DNA of 64,000 nt from Providencia vermicola (GTDB lineage Bacteria > Pseudomonadota > Gammaproteobacteria > Enterobacterales > Enterobacteriaceae), in assembly GCF_020381325.1 (NCBI RefSeq), contig NZ_JAGSPI010000002.1:124001-188000 (forward strand), read 5' to 3'. The notes under the pieces are model-generated. The model was given only the letters and a program-made list of their open reading frames with translations. It was not told the origin of the DNA and did no database searches. The position numbers and the translations under genes were made by a program. Shown piece after piece: positions 35,469-46,125 of the stretch; within the stretch, counting starts at the first letter, position 1; every line of letters starts with the position of its first letter.

Positions 35469-37045
35469 TACTGGCAAGTCCATGCCCATTCATCAACGTT
35501 ATTTAATACTGACCAAGAGCCGTGAATTTCAGGCGCACTGGTGCCTAAATCCACACAATTATTCAGTAAATAAATATGTTGTAAGTTCATCAACCAAGCC
35601 CAAGCGGCATCTCCTTTGATGCCCACGCCTGTTGTGCCATTCCAATCCACTTTTTGCCATAACGGGATGGCCGCATTTTGGTCTGGTTGGCGCAGTCCTT
35701 CTTCAATTAACTCATCAACCGCTGAATTTTTATAATAACCAGGATTGTAGAAACCTACTCCCGCCGCTTTGCTGCTGTAGTTATGAACAATTTCCATCGG
35801 GTCTAAACTCCCCCAGCCAAACAAGGTTGGGTTAGCGTGCATATGGCGCTCAACGGTTTCCCAACTGCCCGATTTTAAATCCATTTCGATGCCGATAGGT
35901 TTTAAGCTTGAACGAATAGCTTGGGCTAAATCACGGCGTGTGGTGTCACCGCTAGCATACCAAAGCGTCAATTTGGCCACTTTACCGTCTTTTTCACGTA
36001 GACCGTCTTTATTTAGCTTCCAGCCCGCCTCTTCTAAGATGGCTTTAGCTTTTTCGATGTCACCATCTTTGAATGCTGAATCTGGGCTGTTCCATGGTAA
36101 CCCTGCTACGCCGGTATAAGCAGGGACAGCGAAACCTTCAAGAACAGATGCGGCTAATAGTTTTCGATCAAAAGCGTAGTTAATTGCCTTACGCACCGCA
36201 ATATCAGAGGTAATATCATTCCCCACAGGGTTCCCCTGTGCATCTTTTCCACCAGCAGGTGGAATTGGGAATGAAATACCCCGGTTTTCCACGCTATAAC
36301 GCTCCACCAGTTTCATGTTTTTAACATTATTCGCATTAGCTGCCACTGCTGCGGGAATGCGAACAATTTCCAGTTGGCTACTTTGCGCCGCAGCAAATGC
36401 GGCATCTTCATCAAGGAAAACGAAAACCATTTTGTTGAAATCGTTTTTCGGCCCCGCGTAATACGGGTTTTGCTCAACAATTAATTGTTGCCCCGGCTGG
36501 AAAGCCACTAAGCGGTACGGGCCTGCACCAATTGGGTTATGCGCATAGGTTTTTGCATCGTATTTATCGGCGCAGACAATCCCAAGAGAGCCTAATACAT
36601 TGATAAAAGTACTTTGTGGGGAAGATAAGGTGATTTTAACGGTCAATGGGTCTATTTCCTCTGCTTTTGCAAAGTTGCCCATATCCACTTTCCCCCCACT
36701 CGCAGCGGCATTATTGTAGGTAAATACCACATCTTTAGCGGTTAACGGCGAGCCATCTGAAAATTTTAGGCCTTTTTTTAATGTTAATGTCCACTCTTTC
36801 CCATCAGCATTATGTTGATAGTTTTCCAGCATATAGCTGTGCCATGAAAGGTCGGCTTTTTGTTTAAGTAATGGGCTGTGTAGCAGAAGATAGCTACCGT
36901 GGCTCCATCCTAGCATCGGGTCAAAACCTTCTGTCGGTTCTGCGCCAATAGCTAAACGTAATGTTTGTGAGTGAGCCGGTTCTGCGGCGTGTGATGGTAG
37001 CGTCAGCCCCATGAAACACATGGCCGCAATGATATTTTTAATCAT
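35468..37045 (-). CDS. Nickel-type periplasmic binding protein (NikA/YntA-like)
   Basis: A 525-residue SBP_bac_5 protein with a signal peptide (MIKNIIAAMCFMGLTLPSHA). It resembles NikA and the Yersinia YntA: LRLAIGAEPTEGFDPMLGW, FSDGSPLTAKDVVFTYNNA, NPIGAGPYRL. First gene of a five-gene operon with every junction overlapping, the NikABCDE order. Its location beside ureR and urease, as Ynt is in Yersinia, makes nickel import the best reading; peptide or metallophore-nickel transport is possible. An 11-bp-armed inverted repeat lies upstream. Confidence 0.87.
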   Translation of the reverse strand: MIKNIIAAMCFMGLTLPSHAAEPAHSQTLRLAIGAEPTEGFDPMLGWSHGSYLLLHSPLLKQKADLSWHSYMLENYQHNADGKEWTLTLKKGLKFSDGSPLTAKDVVFTYNNAAASGGKVDMGNFAKAEEIDPLTVKITLSSPQSTFINVLGSLGIVCADKYDAKTYAHNPIGAGPYRLVAFQPGQQLIVEQNPYYAGPKNDFNKMVFVFLDEDAAFAAAQSSQLEIVRIPAAVAANANNVKNMKLVERYSVENRGISFPIPPAGGKDAQGNPVGNDITSDIAVRKAINYAFDRKLLAASVLEGFAVPAYTGVAGLPWNSPDSAFKDGDIEKAKAILEEAGWKLNKDGLREKDGKVAKLTLWYASGDTTRRDLAQAIRSSLKPIGIEMDLKSGSWETVERHMHANPTLFGWGSLDPMEIVHNYSSKAAGVGFYNPGYYKNSAVDELIEEGLRQPDQNAAIPLWQKVDWNGTTGVGIKGDAAWAWLMNLQHIYLLNNCVDLGTSAPEIHGSWSVLNNVDEWAWTCQ

Positions 37046-37102
37046 ACATCCCTCGATAGTTTGGTTTTATTTTTATCACTAAATAAAAATGAAACATCAT
37101 CA

Positions 37103-37135
37103 GGCAGTTAATGGTGGTCATTATCATTAATTGCC
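37103..37135. promoter_or_regulatory. Inverted-repeat operator candidate upstream of the nickel importer
   Basis: GGCAGTTAATG (37103-37113) and CATTAATTGCC (37125-37135), 10 of 11 positions complementary, 11-bp spacer. It contains a weaker Fur-like match (13 of 19). It is not the classic NikR GTATGA-N16-TCATAC site. Confidence 0.5.
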
Positions 37136-37298
37136 GCTATTGGTGAGATATTCACTGTGCGTAGAGTAACAATATTCAGTTATATTAAATTTTAAACCAC
37201 GCTTTCTACGTTCTATATCAATAGAACTTCGAATTTAATGAATAATTCGTAAAAACTCAGCCTCTCTTTGATTTGTCTTAATAAATTAAAAAGTAATT

Positions 37299-38186
37299 TT
37301 ACTCTTCTGCGTCTTTATCAAATTCAATAGAGGCTGAATTTAACGATAAATTGGTAATAAAAGACGAGTCATTAGATTGCCTTGATTGCAACCGAAACTG
37401 TGATGGTGTCATGGCATATTTTTTCTTAAATACATCGCAAAAATAAGCATTGCTACCAAACCCACAGCGATGACTAATTTGAAAAACAGAGTAATTCGAG
37501 AAGGTTAAATAATTCAGCGCCATTCCCATTCGCACATCCAATAATAATTGGCGGAATGAGACCCCTTCTCGATTAAGGTGCCTGCGCAATGTCGATGGTG
37601 TGGTAAATAATGCCTTCGCCACATCCTCTAAATGCCATTTTTTCTGCGGTTCTTGGGTAATTAAATGAGTAATGGCTTGGTTTTTCGGCTCATCATAATT
37701 GAAGCGGAAAATATTGAGAATATCGACGCCCGCTTGGTATATCGCCAGTAAAATAAAGTACAGGCTTTGCTTCATTAACAATGCTTCTTGGGGCTGGCTT
37801 TGTTTTTTTAATGGCAAACATTGTTTGAGCAAACTGAAATTATCACTGACCGTTTCAGGGGTTAATACCTGAAACGCAGGCACATGGCTCGTCAACGGCG
37901 CACCTGACTTCATTAAGGTCTTTAATAATAAAAAGACCGATTCTAACTCTGAGTCCGCAATCGACAGTGTATGCAGCTCAATCGATTGATCAGATGCACA
38001 CTCCATATTGCAGGAGACTTGGCTGTATTTTGGAATAATGAGTGTCAAATTAGACTGAACATCAATAGATTGGCCATTAATCACCACATTTCCTTTCGCC
38101 CCTTGCAACATGGCTATCATCGCGCTTTCAATGTAAAACGCTTTTAACACCATTTGGCTTGATGAAAGAAAATATTTATATTCCAT
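37299..38186 (-). CDS. ureR: Urea-responsive AraC-family activator of urease
   Basis: A 295-residue regulator: N-terminal urea-sensing domain and a C-terminal AraC double helix-turn-helix ([28 protein letters not shown] and [34 protein letters not shown], about 190-280). It resembles UreR of Proteus mirabilis and of the plasmid-borne Providencia urease, and is in the same position, divergent from ureD. With urea bound, UreR activates ureD and its own promoter in those organisms. A box fitting the UreR consensus lies in the intergenic region. Confidence 0.9.
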   Translation of the reverse strand: MEYKYFLSSSQMVLKAFYIESAMIAMLQGAKGNVVINGQSIDVQSNLTLIIPKYSQVSCNMECASDQSIELHTLSIADSELESVFLLLKTLMKSGAPLTSHVPAFQVLTPETVSDNFSLLKQCLPLKKQSQPQEALLMKQSLYFILLAIYQAGVDILNIFRFNYDEPKNQAITHLITQEPQKKWHLEDVAKALFTTPSTLRRHLNREGVSFRQLLLDVRMGMALNYLTFSNYSVFQISHRCGFGSNAYFCDVFKKKYAMTPSQFRLQSRQSNDSSFITNLSLNSASIEFDKDAEE

Positions 38187-38638
38187 AATCTCAATAAACT
38201 TTGGTCAAAGTCAGAAATCACCCGCTAGAAAAAGCAGGTTGATGGGCAGACAAAAATACAGCCATTCAGATAAATAGCAAATAATTACGCTAGTTAATGG
38301 CTTCCTCTACCTTGCTAGAATGCGGCTCAGAATATAGTCCTGTTAGGTAAAAATCGCAATATAGAGATCCGCTCATTTTTTACTGTTATTTTATGCATTG
38401 TTCGTTTTTCTAAATAAATTGCTATTTAATTGAAAGGCAATTTTCGATAGAAGGTGTAAAATCGCGCGGCAGATGAATGCGAACCTATAACGCATCATTA
38501 CAGATAATTATTTTTTTGTGTTCATACACATCCTACCCTACTTGCATTAGCTTATACGGCCTAAAACCCAAACCATTCGGTGAGGGGTATAACTAAACAT
38601 GTTCGCGTATTATTTGTTGCCTGATTGCAGGAGAAAGT
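38187..38638. other. ureR-ureD intergenic control region
   Basis: 452 bp without a gene. It is AT-rich and contains a UreR-box-like site; I could not fix -10/-35 boxes with confidence. No hairpin terminators or repeats stand out. Confidence 0.6.
38420..38432 (+). promoter_or_regulatory. UreR-box candidate
   Basis: TGCTATTTAATTG fits 12 of 13 positions of the published UreR consensus TRYWKYTWWATTG as I recall it. A weaker match (10 of 13) overlaps it at 38409-38421. Both lie about 210 bp before ureD. Confidence 0.5.
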
Positions 38639-39475
38639 ATGTCTGAGTTTTCAGGATCAGGTTGGTTAGCTGAGATTTTTTTACGCTATGAACTCAAACG
38701 GGGTACAACACGCCTGACCGATAAACAACATATCGGCCCTTTAATGGTGCAAAGGCCATTTTACCCCGAACCAGGGGTTGCTCACACCTATTTACTTCAT
38801 CCCCCAGGTGGTGTGGTGGGCGGAGATAAACTTCTGATTAATATTGACGTTCAGCCGCACGCCCATTCGCTGCTGACCACCCCAGGTGCGACCAAATTTT
38901 ATCGCAGCGCAGGCGGTATTGCCCGCCAAGTACAGAATTTAACGGTTGCCGATGACGGTTTTTTAGAGTGGCTGCCGCAGGAAAATATTTTTTTCCCTGA
39001 TGCACAGGTTCGGCTCGAAACCCATATTAATGTCGCTGCGTCATCAAAATTTATCGGCTGGGAAATCCAATGTTTAGGCCGCCCTGTTTTGGGGGAATGG
39101 TTTGAAAATGGCGATGTGCGTGGACGCTTTAATTTTTACATTAATGGCACCCTCACGCTCACCGAATCCCTGTTTATCGATGGCACACAAAAACAGTCTG
39201 CTGTCATGCGTGAGTTTCCCATGATGGGATCGATGTATATCTACCCTGCCAGTGATGAATTAAAAGATAAAATTCAGCAACATTTAAGTGATTTTTTATC
39301 CCCAACGGAGAGCCCTATTGAGTACGGTTTAACGGATGTGGATAGCATTTTAGTCTTGCGATTATTAGGCTCGCAAACTGAGCCAATGATGGCGTGTTTT
39401 GCCCATATTTGGCAAGTCACGCGGCAGTATTGGCTAGGTTATTGCCCTGAACCTCCCCGTATTTGGGCAACATAA
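38639..39475 (+). CDS. ureD: Urease accessory protein UreD
   Basis: A 278-residue chaperone that binds the UreABC apoprotein and recruits UreF and UreG for nickel insertion. [25 protein letters not shown] and [11 protein letters not shown] are the diagnostic blocks. First gene of the operon ureDABCEFG, all on one strand with short gaps. GGAGAAAGT precedes the ATG. Confidence 0.95.
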   Translation: MSEFSGSGWLAEIFLRYELKRGTTRLTDKQHIGPLMVQRPFYPEPGVAHTYLLHPPGGVVGGDKLLINIDVQPHAHSLLTTPGATKFYRSAGGIARQVQNLTVADDGFLEWLPQENIFFPDAQVRLETHINVAASSKFIGWEIQCLGRPVLGEWFENGDVRGRFNFYINGTLTLTESLFIDGTQKQSAVMREFPMMGSMYIYPASDELKDKIQQHLSDFLSPTESPIEYGLTDVDSILVLRLLGSQTEPMMACFAHIWQVTRQYWLGYCPEPPRIWAT

Positions 39476-39497
39476 ATTTTTCGTTTTAGGAGCAAAA

Positions 39498-39800
39498 ATG
39501 GAACTCACCCCAAGAGAAAAAGATAAGTTATTGCTTTTTACCGCAGGCCTTGTCGCTGAAAGGCGCTTAGCCCGTGGGTTAAAACTGAATTACCCAGAAG
39601 CCGTTGCCCTAATAAGCTGCGCCATTATGGAAGGCGCACGTGACGGAAAAACGGTCGCCCAACTGATGAGTGAAGGCAGAACGGTGCTCAGTGCGGAGCA
39701 AGTCATGGAAGGCGTACCTGAAATGATCAAAGACATTCAAGTGGAATGCACATTCCCTGACGGCACAAAACTTGTGTCCATTCACGACCCAATTGTATAG
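39498..39800 (+). CDS. ureA: Urease gamma subunit
   Basis: A 100-residue structural subunit. [34 protein letters not shown] and [20 protein letters not shown]-type ending (here [20 protein letters not shown]) match the family throughout. Separate ureA, ureB and ureC genes are the usual enteric layout, unlike the fused Helicobacter form. Confidence 0.97.
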   Translation: MELTPREKDKLLLFTAGLVAERRLARGLKLNYPEAVALISCAIMEGARDGKTVAQLMSEGRTVLSAEQVMEGVPEMIKDIQVECTFPDGTKLVSIHDPIV

Positions 39801-39808
39801 GTGGCAAT

Positions 39809-40132
39809 ATGATCCCCGGTGAAATTAAAGTGAATCAGGCTTTAGGCGACATCGAACTGAACGCGGGTCGTGAAACCAAAACCATTCAAGTGGCGAATCA
39901 TGGTGATAGACCGATTCAAGTCGGCTCCCATTACCACTTTTATGAAGTGAATGATTTTTTGAAATTTGAACGAGACGGCACGCTGGGTTTTCGTTTAAAC
40001 ATCCCTGCAGGCATGGCGGTGCGTTTTGAACCCGGCCAAAGCCGCACGGTGGAATTGGTGGCATTTAGCGGTAAACGAGAAATTTACGGATTCCATGGCA
40101 AAGTCATGGGTAAATTAGAGAGTGAGAAATAA
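39809..40132 (+). CDS. ureB: Urease beta subunit
   Basis: A 107-residue structural subunit: [18 protein letters not shown] at the start, [36 protein letters not shown]. It lies 8 bp after ureA and 2 bp before ureC. Confidence 0.97.
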   Translation: MIPGEIKVNQALGDIELNAGRETKTIQVANHGDRPIQVGSHYHFYEVNDFLKFERDGTLGFRLNIPAGMAVRFEPGQSRTVELVAFSGKREIYGFHGKVMGKLESEK

Positions 40133-40134
40133 CC

Positions 40135-41838
40135 ATGAAAACCATCTCACGGCAAGCGTATGCGGATATGTTTGGGCCAACCCAAGGCGACCGTGTACGC
40201 CTAGCAGATACAGAACTGTTTTTAGAAATTGAAAAAGACTTCACCACCTATGGGGAAGAAGTCAAATTTGGTGGCGGTAAAGTCATTCGCGACGGCATGG
40301 GGCAAAGCCAAGTCACCAGCGATAAATGTGTTGATGTGCTGATCACTAACGCTATTATTTTAGACCATTGGGGCATTGTTAAAGCTGATATCGGTATCAA
40401 AAATGGCCGTATTGCAGGTATTGGTAAAGCGGGTAACCCTGATGTACAGCCGAATGTGGATATCGTAGTCGGCCCTGGTACAGAAGTCGTCGCGGGTGAA
40501 GGCAAAATTGTCACCGCAGGTGGTGTCGATACCCATATTCATTTTATTTGCCCACAGCAAGCTGAAGAAGGCTTAGTTTCTGGTGTCACCACCTTTATTG
40601 GTGGCGGGACAGGCCCTGTCGCGGGTACTAACGCCACAACGGTCACACCAGGTATTTGGAATATGTACCGCATGTTAGAGGCCGTGGACGAGCTGCCAAT
40701 TAACGTGGGGCTATTTGGTAAAGGGTGTGTGAGCCAGCCTGAAGCCATTCGTGAGCAAGTTACCGCAGGCGCAATTGGCCTGAAAATTCACGAAGACTGG
40801 GGCGCAACCCCGATGGCAATCCACAACTGCTTGAATGTTGCCGATGAAATGGACGTGCAAGTGGCAATTCACTCCGACACCTTAAACGAAGGCGGCTTCT
40901 ACGAAGAAACAGTAAAAGCCATCGGCGGTCGTGTGATCCACGTATTCCATACCGAGGGAGCCGGTGGCGGCCATGCTCCTGACGTGATCAAATCCGTAGG
41001 GGAACCGAATATTTTACCTGCCTCAACCAACCCGACAATGCCGTACACCATTAATACAGTGGACGAACATTTGGATATGTTGATGGTGTGTCATCACCTT
41101 GACCCGTCCATTCCTGAGGATGTGGCCTTTGCTGAGTCACGTATTCGCCGTGAAACCATTGCCGCAGAAGACATTTTGCATGATATGGGCGCAATTTCCG
41201 TGATGTCCTCCGATTCCCAAGCCATGGGGCGCGTTGGCGAAGTGATTATGCGCACATGGCAATGTGCCCACAAAATGAAATTACAACGCGGCATAATGGA
41301 AGGCGATACCCCAGACAGCGATAACAACCGTATTAAGCGCTACGTGGCGAAATACACGATAAACCCTGCGTTAGCCCATGGTATTGCTCATGAAGTAGGG
41401 TCGATAGAGAAAGGCAAATTAGCCGATATTATCCTGTGGGACCCCGCCTTTTTTGGCATAAAACCTGCGCTTATCATGAAAGGTGGCCTTGTGGCGTATG
41501 CGCCAATGGGGGATATCAACGCCGCCATTCCAACGCCGCAACCTGTGCATTACCGCCCAATGTATGGGGCGCTCGGTAAAGCAAAGTACCAAACCTCGAT
41601 GATTTTTATGTCAAAAGCAGGGATTGAGGCGGGAGTGCCCGAAAAGCTTGGCTTACAAAGCTTAATCGGCCGTGTTGAGGGTTGCCGCAATATCAGTAAG
41701 GCCTCAATGGTGCACAACAGCTATGTGCCGCATATTGAGCTAGACCCTCAAACCTATATTGTTAAAGCCGATGGCGTGCCGCTGGTGTGTGAACCAGCCA
41801 CTGAATTGCCAATGGCACAACGTTACTTTTTATTCTGA
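40135..41838 (+). CDS. ureC: Urease alpha (catalytic) subunit
   Basis: Nickel amidohydrolase that hydrolyses urea to ammonia and carbamate in the cytoplasm. The 567 residues equal the Klebsiella enzyme, so its numbering applies: Ni ligands His134 and His136 (DTHIHF), carbamylated Lys217 (GLKIHEDW), His246 (HSDTLNE), His272 ([12 protein letters not shown]), Asp360 ([13 protein letters not shown]), and the mobile-flap MVCHHLD. All catalytic residues are intact, so the enzyme should be active. Confidence 0.98.
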   Translation: MKTISRQAYADMFGPTQGDRVRLADTELFLEIEKDFTTYGEEVKFGGGKVIRDGMGQSQVTSDKCVDVLITNAIILDHWGIVKADIGIKNGRIAGIGKAGNPDVQPNVDIVVGPGTEVVAGEGKIVTAGGVDTHIHFICPQQAEEGLVSGVTTFIGGGTGPVAGTNATTVTPGIWNMYRMLEAVDELPINVGLFGKGCVSQPEAIREQVTAGAIGLKIHEDWGATPMAIHNCLNVADEMDVQVAIHSDTLNEGGFYEETVKAIGGRVIHVFHTEGAGGGHAPDVIKSVGEPNILPASTNPTMPYTINTVDEHLDMLMVCHHLDPSIPEDVAFAESRIRRETIAAEDILHDMGAISVMSSDSQAMGRVGEVIMRTWQCAHKMKLQRGIMEGDTPDSDNNRIKRYVAKYTINPALAHGIAHEVGSIEKGKLADIILWDPAFFGIKPALIMKGGLVAYAPMGDINAAIPTPQPVHYRPMYGALGKAKYQTSMIFMSKAGIEAGVPEKLGLQSLIGRVEGCRNISKASMVHNSYVPHIELDPQTYIVKADGVPLVCEPATELPMAQRYFLF

Positions 41839-41860
41839 CCCCTGATTAAGAAGCCTGAAA

Positions 41861-42346
41861 ATGAAAAAATTTATTCACGTCGTTCCACCAGAACAACAAA
41901 CAGGCACTGAATTGTCCCTGTGCTTAACCATGGACGAACGTACCAAAAGCCGCTTAAAAGTCACCTTAAGTGATGGGCAAGATGCAGGGTTATTTTTACC
42001 CCGCGGCACCATTTTAAAGGAAGGGGATATTTTAGCGACAGAAGACGGTGAACGAGTTACGGTTATCGCGGCAAAAGAGCAAGTTTCCACCGTTTACAGC
42101 GATGACCCTCTGTTACTTGCACGGGTTTGCTACCACTTAGGTAACCGCCATGTCCCTCTGCAAATTGAAGCAGGCTGGTGCCGTTATTTTCACGACCATG
42201 TTTTAGACGATATGGCACGTGGATTAGGCGCAACGGTCAGCGTGGGTCTTGAAAAATACCAACCTGAGCCGGGCGCTTACGGCGGTTCATCGGGTGGTCA
42301 TCATCACCACCACCATGACCACGATGATCACCATCACCACCACTAA
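41861..42346 (+). CDS. ureE: Urease nickel metallochaperone UreE
   Basis: A 161-residue dimeric nickel carrier that delivers Ni to the UreDFG-urease complex. The peptide-binding N-terminal domain has SGLFLPRGT-like DAGLFLPRGTILKEGD, and the metal domain has YHLGNRHVPLQ. The C-terminus ends in a tail with 12 His among its last 15 residues, like Klebsiella UreE, for extra nickel storage. Confidence 0.95.
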   Translation: MKKFIHVVPPEQQTGTELSLCLTMDERTKSRLKVTLSDGQDAGLFLPRGTILKEGDILATEDGERVTVIAAKEQVSTVYSDDPLLLARVCYHLGNRHVPLQIEAGWCRYFHDHVLDDMARGLGATVSVGLEKYQPEPGAYGGSSGGHHHHHHDHDDHHHHH

Positions 42347-42367
42347 TCAGATTCAGGGAGTGTATCG

Positions 42368-43033
42368 ATGCTAGCGGATTTGCGTTTATACCAATTAGTC
42401 AGCCCGTCCTTACCTGTGGGGTCATTTACCTATTCCCAAGGGCTAGAGTGGGCGATTGAAAAAGGTTGGGTGACAACGCCAGACACCCTCGCCAATTGGC
42501 TAACAGCACAAATGACCCACGCAATCGCAACATTGGAACTCCCTGTTCTGCGGCAAATTCACGCCAATCTTGCACGCTCTGATTGGCAGCAAGTGACTTA
42601 TTGGTGTGACTTTATTATTGCCAGCCGTGAAACCAAAGAGCTTCGCCAAGAAGAGCGCCAGCGAGGCATTGCCTTTGCCCGTTTGCTCCCCCAACTGGCG
42701 ATTGAGCTTGATACCACGGCATCAGTGTGCGTGAAAAAAACACAATTAATGGCTTTTGCCCTTGCCGCCACGCATTGGGATATTGACGTTGAAAAGCTGT
42801 GCACCGCCTACGCGTGGGGCTGGCTTGAAAACACCGTGATGTCTGGCGTGAAATTAATTCCACTGGGTCAAAGTGCAGGACAGCATATTTTGTTTACTCT
42901 TGCCGAACGTATTCCTGAGATTGTGGCGCAATCTGCCACATGGCCAGTTGACGATATCGGCAGTTTTACCCCTGCACAAATCATTGCCAGCAGTCGGCAT
43001 GAAACCCAATACACTCGACTTTTCCGTTCATGA
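42368..43033 (+). CDS. ureF: Urease accessory protein UreF
   Basis: A 221-residue all-helical protein that bridges UreD and UreG and gates GTP hydrolysis. [24 protein letters not shown] at the start and [22 protein letters not shown] are diagnostic. The TGA overlaps an ATG of the ureG frame (ATGA at 43030). Confidence 0.94.
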   Translation: MLADLRLYQLVSPSLPVGSFTYSQGLEWAIEKGWVTTPDTLANWLTAQMTHAIATLELPVLRQIHANLARSDWQQVTYWCDFIIASRETKELRQEERQRGIAFARLLPQLAIELDTTASVCVKKTQLMAFALAATHWDIDVEKLCTAYAWGWLENTVMSGVKLIPLGQSAGQHILFTLAERIPEIVAQSATWPVDDIGSFTPAQIIASSRHETQYTRLFRS

Positions 43034-43044
43034 GAAAACACACA

Positions 43045-43662
43045 ATGCAAGAATATAACCAACCCCTGCGAATTGGTGTCGGTGGCCCTGTTGGTTCAGG
43101 GAAAACCGCCCTATTAGAAGTTTTATGTAAAGCGATGCGCGATACCTACCAAATTGCCGTCGTGACCAATGATATCTATACCCAAGAAGATGCCAAGATC
43201 CTCACCCGTGCTGAAGCATTAGATGCTGACCGCATTATTGGTGTGGAAACAGGCGGCTGCCCGCACACTGCTATTCGTGAAGATGCCTCCATGAATCTTG
43301 CGGCGGTTGAAGAGCTGGCAATGCGCCACAAAAATCTGGATATCGTGTTTGTGGAAAGCGGTGGTGATAACCTGAGCGCCACATTCAGCCCAGAACTGGC
43401 GGACTTAACCATTTATGTTATCGACGTCGCAGAAGGCGAAAAAATCCCACGTAAAGGCGGCCCAGGGATCACCCATTCTGATTTACTGGTGATCAATAAA
43501 ATCGACCTTGCCCCGTATGTCGGTGCCTCTTTAGAAGTAATGGAAGCAGACACTGCCAGAATGCGCCCTGTGAAACCCTATGTTTTCACTAACTTAAAGA
43601 AAAAAGTCGGCTTAGAAACCATTATCGAGTTTATTATCGATAAAGGCATGTTAAGGCGTTAA
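43045..43662 (+). CDS. ureG: Urease accessory GTPase UreG
   Basis: A 205-residue SIMIBI GTPase that powers nickel insertion. P-loop [12 protein letters not shown], metal-binding CPH ([15 protein letters not shown]), [17 protein letters not shown] and the guanine motif NKID are visible. The ATG at 43045 ([14 protein letters not shown]) matches the Proteus start; an in-frame ATG at 43030 overlapping the ureF stop would add five residues and cannot be excluded. Confidence 0.96.
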   Translation: MQEYNQPLRIGVGGPVGSGKTALLEVLCKAMRDTYQIAVVTNDIYTQEDAKILTRAEALDADRIIGVETGGCPHTAIREDASMNLAAVEELAMRHKNLDIVFVESGGDNLSATFSPELADLTIYVIDVAEGEKIPRKGGPGITHSDLLVINKIDLAPYVGASLEVMEADTARMRPVKPYVFTNLKKKVGLETIIEFIIDKGMLRR

Positions 43663-43672
43663 TCAATTAAAT

Positions 43673-43701
43673 TCCCCTATCGGTTTTAGCCAATAGGGGG
43701 A
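43673..43701. terminator. Hairpin between ureG and hypE
   Basis: CCCCTAT-CGG and GCC-AATAGGGG pair around TTTTA with one mismatch, between convergent operons. No strong T tract. Confidence 0.5.
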
Positions 43702-43706
43702 TAACA

Positions 43707-44732
43707 TCAACAAATGCGTGGTAATGGTTCACTGTGCGGTAAATCTAATAACCTTGATGTCCCGAAGATCCCAACTAATTTGACTTGTTTTTGCTCTGTC
43801 ACACAACCAATCGTAGTGGCACTTTGGCCTAATGGATGGTTGCGTAATGCGGCTAACACTGCGCTTTCCGCTTCGGGTTTTACCACAATCACTAATTTAC
43901 CTTCATTAGCAAAGTTAAGCGGTTCAAGACCAAGCAATTCACATACCCCCCTGACTGCAGACGTAACAGGTAAATCGACCTCATTGATGGCCATTCCGCA
44001 GCCGCTTGCCTGTGCAAACTCATGCAAAATCGCGGTCACACCGCCGCGTGTGGCATCCCGCAATGCACGCACGCCCTCAATATTACGTAGTGGTTCAATT
44101 AATGGCGTCAATACCGCACAATCGCTGCTAAGCTGCGCTTCTAAACCAAGCTGCTCGCGCAGGTTTAAAATGGTTGCACCGTGGTCGCCTAACGTACCGC
44201 TGACGATCACTTTGTCACCCGCTTGAATTTGCTGAGCTCCCCACTGAATTTCGCTTGGGATAACCCCGATACCTGCTGTGTTGATAAACACTTTATCCGC
44301 AGCACCGCGCTGCACCACTTTGGTGTCACCCGTGACAATCTGCACCCCAGCCGCTGCAGCCGTTGCTGCCATTGATTCGACGATGGTGGCGAGTTCGGCT
44401 AACGGAAAACCTTCCTCTAAAATAAACCCACAAGACAGATACTTAGGGACTGCACCACTGACAGCAACATCATTCACCGTACCGCAAACCGCTAATTTAC
44501 CGATATTTCCACCTGGGAAAAAAACTGGGTCAATCACATAGCTGTCGGTGCTGAACGCAAGGCGATCCCCTAACGTGGTGAGTTCCGCCAACGAAAGTCG
44601 TGCTTGGTCTTCGCGCTCATTCAACGCTTGGTTAGCGAATGCTTTTAAAAATAGTTGTTCAATTAACTGTTGCATGGCTTGCCCACCGCTGCCGTGGGCC
44701 ATCAATACCACATTGTTCGCATCAGTGCTCAT
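43707..44732 (-). CDS. hypE: Hydrogenase maturation protein HypE
   Basis: A 341-residue PurM-like dehydratase that converts the carbamoyl group on its C-terminal cysteine to a thiocyanate, the cyanide donor for the Fe(CN)2CO site. It ends in PRIC with the reactive Cys last. MAHGSGGQAMQQLIEQLF, GDRLAFSTDSYVIDPVFFPGG, and LRDATRGGVTAILHEFA are typical. GGAGG precedes the ATG, which abuts the hypD stop (TAAATG). Last gene of the long operon starting at hybO. Confidence 0.96.
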   Translation of the reverse strand: MSTDANNVVLMAHGSGGQAMQQLIEQLFLKAFANQALNEREDQARLSLAELTTLGDRLAFSTDSYVIDPVFFPGGNIGKLAVCGTVNDVAVSGAVPKYLSCGFILEEGFPLAELATIVESMAATAAAAGVQIVTGDTKVVQRGAADKVFINTAGIGVIPSEIQWGAQQIQAGDKVIVSGTLGDHGATILNLREQLGLEAQLSSDCAVLTPLIEPLRNIEGVRALRDATRGGVTAILHEFAQASGCGMAINEVDLPVTSAVRGVCELLGLEPLNFANEGKLVIVVKPEAESAVLAALRNHPLGQSATTIGCVTEQKQVKLVGIFGTSRLLDLPHSEPLPRIC

Positions 44733-45845
44733 TTATGCCTCCCGACGATATTGATAATAAGCCGCACAAGCCCCTTCCGAAGATACCATTAAGGCACCAA
44801 AAGCGGTTTGTGGTGTACAACGTGTACCAAATAGTGGGCATTCATTGGGTTTACAGCGCCCCGTCAACACATCGCCACACCGTGCTTGCGGGTCATCCGC
44901 CACTTGATGTGGTTGTACGTGAAAACGACGTTCGGCGTCAAAGGATTGATAAGCGGCACTGAGCTGTACCCCCGAGCCTGCAATTTCCCCTAAACCACGC
45001 CATTCGCTGGTTTCTTTCAACTCAAACACCTCATCTAATGCCTTGAGTGCTAACGTGTTGCCTTGGTCAGCGACAATGCGCTTATATTGGTTTTCCACCT
45101 CACAACGTCCATCCGCTATCTGATTCACTAGCATAGATATAGACTGCAAAATATCCAACGGTTCGAACCCCGTTACCACCAGCGGTTTATGGAAATCTTC
45201 GGTAATGAACTGGTAAGGATGTGCCCCAATCACCATACTGACATGCCCCGGCGCTAAAAAGCCGTCGATACGCACATCTGGCTGTTCTAATAGGCTTTTT
45301 AAAGTTGGGATGATGGTGATATGTTGGCAAAATACCGTGAAATTGTTCAGTTGGCGGCGTTTAGCTTGTTGCAAGGTAATCGCCGTACTTGGCATCGTAG
45401 TTTCAAACCCCAAACCAAAGAAAACAATTTGTTTGTCAGGGTGTTGCTCTGCTATCCCGAGGGCATCCAAAGGAGAATAGACAATCCGCACATCCGCGCC
45501 ACGGCGTTTGGCATCAAGCAAAGAGCCATTTTTGCCGGGAACACGCATCGCATCTCCATAGGTACAAAAAATCACATTCGGCTGCTCTGCAATTTCTATA
45601 CAGCCATCAATGCGCCCCATCGGTAACACACAAACAGGGCAACCTGGCCCATGGACAAATTCGATTTCTGGCGGTAAAAGTTGGTCGATACCAAATTTAA
45701 AAATAGCATGGGTGTGCCCACCACACACTTCCATTAACTGCAATGGACGCTGCTTAGCCCGTGGAATTTCATTCACACGTTGGCGAATATTCGTCAATAA
45801 CACTTTTGCTAAAGCAGGGTCACGAAATTCATCGACGTACTGCAT
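44733..45845 (-). CDS. hypD: Hydrogenase maturation protein HypD
   Basis: A 370-residue iron-sulfur scaffold protein on which the Fe(CN)2CO unit is assembled with Hyp[55 protein letters not shown] and the C-terminal [4Fe-4S] cysteines ([20 protein letters not shown]) are all present. The start at 45845 ([10 protein letters not shown]) matches E. coli and overlaps the end of hypC by 17 bases. Confidence 0.96.
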   Translation of the reverse strand: MQYVDEFRDPALAKVLLTNIRQRVNEIPRAKQRPLQLMEVCGGHTHAIFKFGIDQLLPPEIEFVHGPGCPVCVLPMGRIDGCIEIAEQPNVIFCTYGDAMRVPGKNGSLLDAKRRGADVRIVYSPLDALGIAEQHPDKQIVFFGLGFETTMPSTAITLQQAKRRQLNNFTVFCQHITIIPTLKSLLEQPDVRIDGFLAPGHVSMVIGAHPYQFITEDFHKPLVVTGFEPLDILQSISMLVNQIADGRCEVENQYKRIVADQGNTLALKALDEVFELKETSEWRGLGEIAGSGVQLSAAYQSFDAERRFHVQPHQVADDPQARCGDVLTGRCKPNECPLFGTRCTPQTAFGALMVSSEGACAAYYQYRREA

Positions 45846-46125
45846 CTGTCGCCCCTGCATTTAAACCACTAAAATCGCCAACCTCGTGGTCAAGCTGGCT
45901 CATCGCCGCTAAGGCGTCTAATGTCGACTGCGCTTCTTCTTCGTTGATGATACTCATGGCAAAGCCCACGTGAACCAGCACCCATTGACCCAATAATTCG
46001 CGGGTTTCCCCCTCACAAATCAGGCCAATGTTAACGTCCCGCTTCACACCACAGACATCCACTTGTGCCAGTTGGTGGATATCCTCCCCCACTGACACGA
46101 TTTTTCCTGGAATGCCTAAGCACAT
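45829..46125 (-). CDS. hypC: Hydrogenase maturation chaperone HypC/HybG
   Basis: A 98-residue chaperone that carries the Fe(CN)2CO unit to the large subunit using its N-terminal cysteine ([10 protein letters not shown], Cys2). The ATG at 46125 is the only one that places Cys2 correctly. Because it lies in a hyb-type operon it could equally be called hybG. It overlaps the end of hypB by 10 bases and the start of hypD. Confidence 0.94.
   Translation of the reverse strand: MCLGIPGKIVSVGEDIHQLAQVDVCGVKRDVNIGLICEGETRELLGQWVLVHVGFAMSIINEEEAQSTLDALAAMSQLDHEVGDFSGLNAGATDAVRR

Noticed and set aside
43714-44226. 170-codon plus-strand open frame opposite hypE
   Set aside because: Shadow of hypE; low-complexity Ser/Pro/Thr composition and no independent evidence.
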